The notes beneath the pieces are model-generated. The model saw only the letters and a program-made list of their open reading frames with translations, was not told the DNA's origin and ran no database searches. Position numbers and translations under genes: made by a program. From Fen-1362 sp049516395 (lineage in GTDB: Bacteria; Planctomycetota; Phycisphaerae; Sedimentisphaerales; Anaerobacaceae), in contig JBEKTD010000011.1 of the NCBI GenBank assembly GCA_049516395.1, positions 1 through 64,000 of the forward strand: DNA of 64,000 nucleotides. The letters are read 5' to 3'. The stretch's first letter is position 1, and every line of letters begins with the position of its first letter. Shown piece after piece: positions 34,452-41,610 of this stretch.

Positions 34452-36536
34452 TTATAAAGCCATAACGAGTGAGCCAATCTGATAAACAGCAAAGGTGATG
34501 ATATAGGCCAGCACGGTGAGGGAAACAAACTGGAAGGCGGCCCAGAACCAGGAGCCGGCTTCCGAACGGGTAACGGCAATGGTGGCAACACAGGGGGAGC
34601 TAATCAGACAAAACAGCATTATACAAAAGCCGACAAGCGAGGAATAATCGGCCTGTAAATGCTGACGGAGTGTGGTGGCGGAAGAATCTCCGTGGGAAGA
34701 GACGGCGTATATAATACCTAATTGGGAAACGAATAATTCTTTTGCCGCGGTTGCGCCGATAAGCGCGGTTCCGATTTTCCAGTCAAAACCGAGTGGTTTG
34801 ATAATCGGCTCGATTGCCCGCCCGACCCTGCCAACAACAGAATTGGCAAGTTGCGTTTGCTGGATTTGGTCGGGTGACAAGCCGGCAGCAGCTTGTTCGC
34901 TGACCCTGGGATAATTCATCGCAGCCCACAGGATAATTGAAAAGGCGAGAATAACGGTACCCGCTTTCTTGAGATATAACCAGCCCCGCAGCCAGGTATG
35001 AGCAGAAAGAGATTTTAAGGTAGGGACACGATAAGGGGGCAACTCCATAACGAAGTCGGTGTTATCGCCGCGGAAAACCGTGAGACGCAAGACCTTTGCG
35101 GCAATGACAGCCAAAACAATGCCGGTCAGATATATAAGCCACAGGACAGGCCCTCGCCAGTTCTGCGGGAAAAAAGCGGGGATGAGAAGGCCGTAAATCG
35201 TCAGGCGTGCGCCGCAGCTCATCAGGGGCAAAATCATAATGGTTGTGAGGCGATTGCGTTTATTTTCGAGGATTCGTGTGGCCATAATCGCGGGGACAGA
35301 GCAGCCGAAACCGATGAGCATAGGGATGAAACTTTTGCCGTGGAGACCGATTTTGTGCATCAGCCGGTCCATAATAAAGGCAGCACGGGCCATATAGCCG
35401 GAGTCCTCGAGAACGGCGATTGAGAGAAAGAGAAGAAGAATGTTGGGCAAAAATACGAGGACACCGCCCACACCGGGGATTATACCGTCAATTATAAGTG
35501 AACGCAGCCAGTTACCATCATGCGAGGGCCAGATTAAAGCAATCGCCGATGACAACCAGCCGAAAAATTGCTCCAGCCAGGCCATTGGATAAGCGGCAAT
35601 TGAAAACGTTAAATAAAAAACCAGATACATCATCAGTAAAAAAATGGGCAGGCCGAATACGCGGTGGGTGAGTACCGCGTCGGTAAGGTCGCTTGTGGTA
35701 TGAGTAAGCTCAACGGTCGCTTTTACGCTTTCCTGGCAGGCGCCGGAAATAAAGCCGTATCGTCTTTCGGCGATGATTACCTCGGGGTCGTCGCGGAAAA
35801 TGGTCTTTAATTTGGCAACAGTACCATTAACAACTTCGATAAGCCGGCCACCCCCGACCTTCGCGGTTATGTCGCCGTCCTGTTCGAGCAGTTTGAGGGC
35901 AATCCATTTCGAACCGTATCTTGAGGCAAGTGCCGGCTGCTCAGAACAGACAAGCGGCTCGATTTGCTTCAACGCGTTTTCGATTTCGTCGCCGTAGGTT
36001 ATATGATTAGTGCTGAGCTTTCGCGGGGCATTTGCTCCGGCAACAATCGCGTTGAGCAAATCAACCCTGCCCTGTGATTTACTTGCAACGGTGCGAACTA
36101 TAGGGGTTTTGAGAAGCTCTGAAAGCCGGCCCGTATCAAAGACGATACCTCGCTGAGCCGCTATATCGCTCATATTGAACGCCAGGACAATCAGCACGCC
36201 AAGCTCGATTAGCTGGGTGGTCAGATACAAGTTCCGCTCCAGGTTCGAGGCGTCGATGACGTTGACAACAATGTCGGGTTTTTCATCGATTATAAAATTG
36301 CGTGCGACCAGCTCTTCCGCGGAAAACGTAGTCAGGCCGTATGCGCCCGGCAGGTCAACAAATACAATGCGAAAATCCCCGTGCATGCACATTCCCTGGA
36401 CCGTTTCGACGGTTGTGCCGGGGTAATTGGCAACGTGGTGACTGGCACCTGTCAGCATATTGAATACGCTGGTCTTGCCGCTGTTCGGGTTGCCGACAAG
36501 GGCAACGATTATCTTTTTCAACTTGCTGTCTGTCAT
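34452..36536 (-). CDS. feoB: Ferrous iron transport protein B
   Basis: 694 residues. The N-terminal GTPase has G1 GNPNSGKTS, G3 DLPGAYG and G4 NMSD. Gate motifs follow with FLPNILLLFLSIAVLEDSGYMARAAF and PMLIGFGCSVPAIMATR, and then the second gate domain. About eight to ten membrane helices. It takes up Fe2+ under low oxygen, so it suggests an anaerobic or microaerobic life. It is the distal gene of the regulator-feoA-feoB run and has its own operator palindrome immediately upstream (36552-36571). Confidence 0.95.
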   Translation of the reverse strand: MTDSKLKKIIVALVGNPNSGKTSVFNMLTGASHHVANYPGTTVETVQGMCMHGDFRIVFVDLPGAYGLTTFSAEELVARNFIIDEKPDIVVNVIDASNLERNLYLTTQLIELGVLIVLAFNMSDIAAQRGIVFDTGRLSELLKTPIVRTVASKSQGRVDLLNAIVAGANAPRKLSTNHITYGDEIENALKQIEPLVCSEQPALASRYGSKWIALKLLEQDGDITAKVGGGRLIEVVNGTVAKLKTIFRDDPEVIIAERRYGFISGACQESVKATVELTHTTSDLTDAVLTHRVFGLPIFLLMMYLVFYLTFSIAAYPMAWLEQFFGWLSSAIALIWPSHDGNWLRSLIIDGIIPGVGGVLVFLPNILLLFLSIAVLEDSGYMARAAFIMDRLMHKIGLHGKSFIPMLIGFGCSVPAIMATRILENKRNRLTTIMILPLMSCGARLTIYGLLIPAFFPQNWRGPVLWLIYLTGIVLAVIAAKVLRLTVFRGDNTDFVMELPPYRVPTLKSLSAHTWLRGWLYLKKAGTVILAFSIILWAAMNYPRVSEQAAAGLSPDQIQQTQLANSVVGRVGRAIEPIIKPLGFDWKIGTALIGATAAKELFVSQLGIIYAVSSHGDSSATTLRQHLQADYSSLVGFCIMLFCLISSPCVATIAVTRSEAGSWFWAAFQFVSLTVLAYIITFAVYQIGSLVMAL

Positions 36537-36551
36537 ATTCCACCGGCTTAA

Positions 36552-36571
36552 AAGTTAGGAGAACCTAACTT
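36552..36571. promoter_or_regulatory. Operator palindrome upstream of feoB
   Basis: AAGTTAGGAGAACCTAACTT is a perfect 8-4-8 inverted repeat, 15 bases before the feoB start. It shares GTTAG-N6-CTAAC with the palindrome at the DtxR-family gene, so it is likely bound by that regulator. An AT-rich TTTATA abuts it on the minus strand. Confidence 0.7.
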
Positions 36572-36601
36572 ATAAAGCAAAAAAAACAATATTTGGGCCA
36601 A

Positions 36602-36835
36602 TCACGATACCATAATCTTATCAACTATCGCCCTGCCGAGGGCCATTTTCGAGTTTTTGACGTTTATGACGAACGGCCCGGACCTTCCGTTATGCACCAC
36701 CGTTACCTGTGTTTTGGGCAAAAGCCCAAGCGTAGTCAGCCGGACTCTCATACCCCGTCCGCCCTCGATTCTTATTATGTTGACGGTTTGTCCTTCCGCA
36801 ATTTCCGACAATGGCCTTGTGATTGTGGTTTCCAT
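36602..36835 (-). CDS. feoA: FeoA-domain protein
   Basis: 77 residues, one SH3-like FeoA domain: TRPLSEIAEGQTVNIIRIEGG, LTTLGLLPKTQVTVVHNG and GPFVINVKNSKMALGRAIVDKI. FeoA is a cytoplasmic partner needed for FeoB function in many bacteria. It starts 3 bases after the regulator's stop and ends 65 bp before feoB, with the operator in between. Confidence 0.93.
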   Translation of the reverse strand: METTITRPLSEIAEGQTVNIIRIEGGRGMRVRLTTLGLLPKTQVTVVHNGRSGPFVINVKNSKMALGRAIVDKIMVS

Positions 36836-36838
36836 ATT

Positions 36839-37288
36839 TTATCTTTTTGCAGCTTTGCCCCTTGCGATACTCGTCGCAACTCTTCCGTGTCGGGCTTTCT
36901 TTTTGGTTAAATTCGTGAAATCACGCATACGTGATATTATGACCGGGCCCAAGAGATGCTCCGCCTTGCATGCGGCTTTTTGAGCAACAGCCGGATCGAC
37001 GCCGAGCACATCCACAAAAAACGTCTTTATTATTTCATGCCTTTGGGCAACGCGTCCCGCCTGCAAAACGCCCTTCTGCGTGAGAGTTACACAGTCGTAT
37101 GGCTTGTAATTAACGAATCCCCTTTTGGCGAGCAGCTTCAGCGCCCCCGTAACGGAAGGTTTGGCCACATCAAGAGATGCCGATATATCCTTGCTTCGGG
37201 CTACACCAGTCCTGTCGGCCACATTCAAAATGGCTTCAAGATAATCTTCCAGCGAAGCGCTTAAATTTATGTTTTCACGAGCACACAT
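36839..37288 (-). CDS. DtxR/MntR-family metal-dependent repressor
   Basis: 149 residues. Winged helix (LEDYLEAILNVADRTGVARSKDISASL, PSVTGALKLLAKRGFVNY) and a dimerisation/metal domain (RHEIIKTFFVDVLGVDP, ACKAEHLLGPVIISRM). The metal ligands His, Glu and Cys/His are in RHEII and CKAEHLL. No C-terminal SH3 domain, as in the short MntR type; FeoA next door is such a domain as a separate gene. It probably represses this locus with Fe2+ (or Mn2+). Confidence 0.88.
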   Translation of the reverse strand: MCARENINLSASLEDYLEAILNVADRTGVARSKDISASLDVAKPSVTGALKLLAKRGFVNYKPYDCVTLTQKGVLQAGRVAQRHEIIKTFFVDVLGVDPAVAQKAACKAEHLLGPVIISRMRDFTNLTKKKARHGRVATSIARGKAAKR

Positions 37289-37289
37289 A

Positions 37290-37305
37290 GTTAGTTACGA
37301 CTAAC
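37290..37305. promoter_or_regulatory. Operator palindrome at the DtxR-family gene
   Basis: GTTAGTTACGACTAAC is a perfect 6-4-6 inverted repeat directly before the ATG at 37288 and over the likely transcription start. It shares GTTAG-N6-CTAAC with the feoB operator. There is no Shine-Dalgarno sequence between it and the ATG. Confidence 0.65.
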
Positions 37306-37334
37306 ATTTTATCCCGGCCGCACAATTATGTCAA
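37306..37334 (-). promoter_or_regulatory. Promoter of the DtxR-feoA-feoB run
   Basis: On the minus strand TTGACA, 17 bases, TAAAAT: near-consensus. The predicted start falls inside the operator at 37290-37305, giving a leader of about 10-12 nt. Confidence 0.7.
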
Positions 37335-37424
37335 CTATTTTTATTTTTTATCCGGCGGCAGATGATTTATTATGATCGGAAAAACCTTGTTGAGCAGGCA
37401 AGGCGGTGTTAAAATACTCTCATA

Positions 37425-37499
37425 CGGGGCGTGGCGCAGTTTGGCTAGCGCACTTGCATGGGGTGCAAGGGGTCGCAGGTTCGAGTCCTGTCGCCCCGA
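37425..37499 (+). tRNA. tRNA-Pro (anticodon GGG)
   Basis: A 75-nt cloverleaf. Acceptor CGGGGCG pairs with CGCCCCG. The anticodon stem CTTGC/GCAAG has loop ATGGGGT (anticodon GGG), and the T-arm GGTTCGAGTCC is present. No CCA is encoded. Confidence 0.93.
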
Positions 37500-37649
37500 T
37501 TTTGGCTGGCTCCTGCCAGCCAAAATAGAGCAGGTGAACAATGGAACAGGTGAGCAGGTGATAACTATCAGCTCACGCCGGAAATTGGTTCAAGCGAAAT
37601 AATCGGCCGGTTCACCTGCGGTCTACTGCTCAACTCTCAACTTACTCAA

Positions 37650-37880
37650 ATGGAATTCGGGCCGCAACAAATCGGTAAATTACTGATAGCTATCGGGGCG
37701 ACAATCATTCTGATTGGGGCGTTGTTTTTATTACTGGGCCAGTTCGGCTTCTTCAAACTGCCCGGCGACCTGAATTTCGGCTCAAAAAACTGGCGGGTAT
37801 TCTTCCCAATAACAAGCTGCTTAATCATCTCAATCTTGCTTACGCTGATTTTCTGGCTGATAAGTTATTTACGCCGATAA
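37650..37880 (+). CDS. DUF2905 family membrane protein
   Basis: 76 residues with two membrane helices (LLIAIGATIILIGALFLLLG and FFPITSCLIISILLTLIFWL) joined by the family loop FFKLPGDLNF. Function unknown in the family. Its end overlaps the end of cinA on the other strand by 12 bp. Confidence 0.82.
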   Translation: MEFGPQQIGKLLIAIGATIILIGALFLLLGQFGFFKLPGDLNFGSKNWRVFFPITSCLIISILLTLIFWLISYLRR

Positions 37881-39113
37881 ATCGAAAGACAAGCGAAGCA
37901 TATTAAGAGCAGTCAGTGCGGCCCTGGTGCGAATCAACTCCCTCGTATAAGAAAACAGGCATTTCTTCGTTTGGCAATCGTTCTGGTCGCAAACGCTAAT
38001 ATACACAAGGCCGACGGGCCTTTGTTTGCTGCCGCCCGCGGGACCTGCGATACCGGTTATAGCAATAGCGAAATCCGACTTTGCTTTATGTCTTGCGGCA
38101 ATCGCCATAGCAGAAGCCACCTGTTCGCTGACCGCGCCGTGTTTTTCAATGAGTTGCTTTGGCACGCCGAGCAGCTCGGTCTTGGCTCTGTTGCTGTAAG
38201 TTATCCAGCCATGGGTGAAGTATTCGCTTGCGCCGGGGATATCAGTAATGAGCTTTGTCAAAAGCCCTCCCGTGCAGGATTCAGCAACGGTGATTGTCTT
38301 TCGGTGCTGCAGCAGCCAGTGCCCTACCACTTCCGGCAGTGTCTGGTCATCGACGCCGAAGATGAGGTCACCGAGAAGCGAACGGAGGTGCTTAACGTCT
38401 TTTTGGGCTATTTGCTCGGCTTGTTTTTTCGTCTTCGCGGAGGCGACGACGTGAAGCGTAATTACGCCCGAATTGACGGTTGAGTTTACTAGCGGGTTTC
38501 TGCCGCGATACATAAGGTCGCCGACTTTTTCCGCAAGGGCCGATTCGCCCACGCCAAAACACCGGACTTTTTTGACAATAGTAAAGCCGCCAGTTCCCTT
38601 CTTTGCCAAACGGGGCAGGACGGATTTTTCAAGCATCTCTTTCATTTCGACCGGCACACCGGGCATAGCGAAAAAGAGTTTTTTCTTCATTTTGGCAAAA
38701 ATGCCAGGCGCCGTGCCGAACGGGTTTTCGAGTGGCGATGCGCCTTTTGGAACACAGGCCTGAATGGTATTATTTTCCGGCATAGGCAATCCCCTGTCGG
38801 CAAAGAATTTTCGGATGTCCTTCAACAGGGCCGGTTTGACCTGTAATTTGACTCCCAGTAATTCCGCGAAGGCCTGTCGAGTAAGGTCGTCATCTGTCGG
38901 TCCCAGGCCGCCCGTAACGATGACTATATCCGCGTCTTCGGCAGCACGCTTGAGCGAACGGACGATTTGCTTTATATCGTCGCCAACCGTATAAGCGTTA
39001 ACGACCGGTATGCCAACTTCAAGCAGCCAGCCGCAGATATACGAACAGTTCGTGTCGGTCGTGTGGCCGTTGAGAAGCTCGTTACCTATACTGATTACGC
39101 ACGCGGTTGCCAT
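37869..39113 (-). CDS. cinA: CinA, nicotinamide-nucleotide amidohydrolase / competence-damage protein
   Basis: 414 residues from the Met at 39113; an upstream start at 39164 is open but adds an unnatural leader. N-terminal MoCF_biosynth domain (SIGNELLNGHTTDTN, VTGGLGPTDDDLTR, FAMPGVPVEMKEM) and C-terminal PncC amidase domain (VAESCTGGLLTKLITDIPGASEYF, AITGIAGPAGGSKQRPVGLVYI). It recycles NMN to NaMN and hydrolyses ADP-ribose. Confidence 0.93.
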   Translation of the reverse strand: MATACVISIGNELLNGHTTDTNCSYICGWLLEVGIPVVNAYTVGDDIKQIVRSLKRAAEDADIVIVTGGLGPTDDDLTRQAFAELLGVKLQVKPALLKDIRKFFADRGLPMPENNTIQACVPKGASPLENPFGTAPGIFAKMKKKLFFAMPGVPVEMKEMLEKSVLPRLAKKGTGGFTIVKKVRCFGVGESALAEKVGDLMYRGRNPLVNSTVNSGVITLHVVASAKTKKQAEQIAQKDVKHLRSLLGDLIFGVDDQTLPEVVGHWLLQHRKTITVAESCTGGLLTKLITDIPGASEYFTHGWITYSNRAKTELLGVPKQLIEKHGAVSEQVASAMAIAARHKAKSDFAIAITGIAGPAGGSKQRPVGLVYISVCDQNDCQTKKCLFSYTRELIRTRAALTALNMLRLSFDLSA

Positions 39114-39340
39114 AATGCTAGATTCTACCACTAAGGCACAAAGAGACAAATAATTTTTAACCACGGACTTGCCCGCCGGAGCTTTAGCAAAGGTGTATTA
39201 CACGGAAAGTTTTTAGTTTTTAGTTGTGTACGCGGGATACAATAAGCACGACGGAAGACGAATTGGACAAAGGCCAACCGCACCGGCAAGAACAGTACTT
39301 CCTCACAACACCGGCCATTGCGGAGCGTTCTCGTGTCGAA
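39114..39340. other. Short gap with dispersed intergenic repeat words
   Basis: 39121-39150 reads, on the minus strand, CTTTGTGCCTTAGTGGTAG, nearly the same as 12601-12627 beside queG. Further along, ACCACGGA ... ACACGGAAAG recalls the same intergenic repeat style. No gene. Confidence 0.4.
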
Positions 39341-40216
39341 TCAAAAAGTAAAGATGGTCCCGAAACTTAGACTTTTATCCAGTTCGCGCTTGTTGACGAT
39401 TCCTCCCAAGTCAATACCATCGTCAAATTCTGTATAGAACGATAATGTCTGATTGACTCTATAGCCACATCTTAGTTGTAGAAAACATGCTATGGGGTCG
39501 GCCTCATAATTATAGTCGACCTGGGGCCGGCTGTTCCCCAAGGGAAGAAAGAAACGGCAGGCAAGATACACCGGGGATTCGTTTATCTTATCAAGAGTGA
39601 TGGCGTAGTCAAGCGCATATCGTGAGACTACACGATCCTCAAAAGGAAGGACTCCCGGGTTTGTGTCAAATTCATTATGAGGTGGAAAAAAGTAGAACTC
39701 CAGCGAATTGCTGACCTGTGCCAGACGACAGGGAAAAGAAAAGTCATAGCCGAGCAGAACAGCATTCCATTCGACCGATTCGATGTTTTTACGATCGCCA
39801 TTGATATAATACTTGGAGTTCTTGTAACCGACCGAGAAATTCCATGGTAGTTTATATCGGAGTCCCCATTCACCCTGTGTGGCGATGAGATCGGAATCGG
39901 AATAATCCGGGCCCAACAGCATATCCGCATCGATAGTAACGGAGAGATCCGGGGAAACAGGCGTTATCGGTATGAGCACTGAGGTATATACACCGTAAGC
40001 AGCTTTGTCTTTTGTATAGAGTGCCTGAGGAAGGAGATACTTGTAGCCCGGCAGATATATTCGCGGGGACACGTAGAACATATCGTTCTGGTCCGGCAAT
40101 CTCTCCAAAGGTATATGTCCGTATGTTATTCCTGCCGAAAATGCCAACACCATCGCAAACAGAGCTGATATGCACTGTGGTTGGTGCACCAACTTTTTTA
40201 TCGCTGTTATTTTCAT
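39341..40216 (-). CDS. Putative outer-membrane beta-barrel protein
   Basis: 291 residues. Signal peptide (CISALFAMVLAFSAGITYG) and then alternating amphipathic strands with many Tyr and Phe (MFYVSPRIYLPGYKYLLPQ, LSVTIDADMLLGPDY, WGLRYKLPWNFSVGYKNSKYYING). It ends in LSFGTIFTF with a C-terminal Phe, as outer-membrane barrels recognised by BamA do. I do not know its substrate. It stands alone. Confidence 0.7.
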   Translation of the reverse strand: MKITAIKKLVHQPQCISALFAMVLAFSAGITYGHIPLERLPDQNDMFYVSPRIYLPGYKYLLPQALYTKDKAAYGVYTSVLIPITPVSPDLSVTIDADMLLGPDYSDSDLIATQGEWGLRYKLPWNFSVGYKNSKYYINGDRKNIESVEWNAVLLGYDFSFPCRLAQVSNSLEFYFFPPHNEFDTNPGVLPFEDRVVSRYALDYAITLDKINESPVYLACRFFLPLGNSRPQVDYNYEADPIACFLQLRCGYRVNQTLSFYTEFDDGIDLGGIVNKRELDKSLSFGTIFTF

Positions 40217-40305
40217 TCTTCTCCTTTATTCCTAAACTCACCTTGATTTCTACCACAAAACTTCCAAGACGTCAAATATTACTTTTTGAAATTTTTAAAA
40301 ATCCA

Positions 40306-40345
40306 CAGTAAAGAACCACCAGTTAAAACGAGTGATTCTTTACTG
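40306..40345 (-). terminator. Rho-independent terminator after the alcohol dehydrogenase gene
   Basis: A 14-bp stem (CAGTAAAGAA..AC with GT..TTCTTTACTG, one mismatch) and a 12-base loop, followed on the minus strand by GGATTTTTAAAAATTT. Confidence 0.6.
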
Positions 40346-40429
40346 GTATTCTCAATCCCGTTTTTTGGGGTTGCGGCCATAGGCCACACCAGGCAACCTG
40401 TGGCAAATTTACATACGCCTTAGTTAACA

Positions 40430-41473
40430 CTACGGCGAATAAAATTCAATCATTGCTTTGACGACCCCATCTCGGTAATCGGCGACAAGGTCAAACGCCT
40501 CATTTGCCTGTTCAAGTTTAAAACGGTGGGTAATGAATGAGTCAATCGCTGCCCTGCCTGACGCTACAAGCTCAATCGCCTGCGAAGCGCAGCGATTTTG
40601 TCTGCGGACGTTGATAATGGTAATCTCTTTTCTTCTGATGCGGTCAATGGGAAAACTTACACGGTCGGATTCAGGGATACCCACGAGCATAAGAATACCG
40701 CCCGGCCGCAGAACTTCGACGGCCTGGTCGATTGTCTCCTGCTTACCTGCGCATTCGCAGGCAATATCAACGCCTAATGGTTCAAGCTGAAGAATATCCT
40801 TCACGACATCGTTCTTATCAGGATTGCTGGCCCAGCTTGCACCGGCCTTTTTTGCGAACTCAACGCGATAATCAACCTTGTCTGTCATATAAACGGAGCC
40901 GGCGCCATGTATTTTTGCGGCAACCAGACAGCTTAAGCCGATAGGGCCTGAGCCAAAAATGGCTATTTTGTCGTCTTTGGCCAATCGGGATTGCTGAACG
41001 GTATAAACGCCAATCGCGAACGGTTCGCAGAGAGCGGCCTGTTCGTGAGTCAATCGCCCAGTTGTCGGCAGGCAGCAATCTCCGGGCATAACGATATATT
41101 CGCAAAGACACCCGGCCAGCTCACCAGGAACGCCGAGAAATTTCAAGTTACAGCAGGTGTTCTCTCTGCCCATTTTGCACTGGGGACATTCGTGGCAGGA
41201 GACAGCGGGTTCGACGGCGACTGTATCGCCGGGTTTGACGTGCTTTACCTTTTTGCCGACCGCTTCTACGGTCGCGGAGCATTCATGCCCTACAACGTAG
41301 GGATATTGAACGATTTTTGAACCGATTCTGCCTGAGAGGTAATAATGGACGTCGCTGCCGCAGACCCCGACGACCGCGACTTTCAGGAGAACATCGCTGT
41401 CGTTTTTTATGGATGGCTTCGGCAAATCAATTACTTGTGCCTGTCTTATGCCCGTCAGCACAGCTGCCTTCAT
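40430..41473 (-). CDS. Zinc-dependent medium-chain alcohol/polyol dehydrogenase
   Basis: 347 residues. Catalytic zinc ligands in GVCGSDVHYYLSG and GHECSATVEAVG, structural zinc Cys set CHECPQCKMGRENTC, and the Rossmann motif IFGSGPIGLSCLVAAKIHG. The pattern fits sorbitol/xylitol or threonine dehydrogenase-type enzymes; the substrate is unclear. The ATG at 41473 is chosen: GGAG lies 8 bases before, and the typical MKAAVLTG start follows, while the upstream in-frame part (to 41554) is not protein-like. Confidence 0.9.
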   Translation of the reverse strand: MKAAVLTGIRQAQVIDLPKPSIKNDSDVLLKVAVVGVCGSDVHYYLSGRIGSKIVQYPYVVGHECSATVEAVGKKVKHVKPGDTVAVEPAVSCHECPQCKMGRENTCCNLKFLGVPGELAGCLCEYIVMPGDCCLPTTGRLTHEQAALCEPFAIGVYTVQQSRLAKDDKIAIFGSGPIGLSCLVAAKIHGAGSVYMTDKVDYRVEFAKKAGASWASNPDKNDVVKDILQLEPLGVDIACECAGKQETIDQAVEVLRPGGILMLVGIPESDRVSFPIDRIRRKEITIINVRRQNRCASQAIELVASGRAAIDSFITHRFKLEQANEAFDLVADYRDGVVKAMIEFYSP

Positions 41474-41610
41474 CACAAATTCTCCGACAATACAATTTAG
41501 CCGCCCTGCTGTCCCGGACGGCCAAACATCACCTGTGCTTATAGCATAAATCAAGCCGGCTCGCCAGTATTACGCGAATGATTCGAGTTTTGGCGAAGAA
41601 ATTGGCGTTT

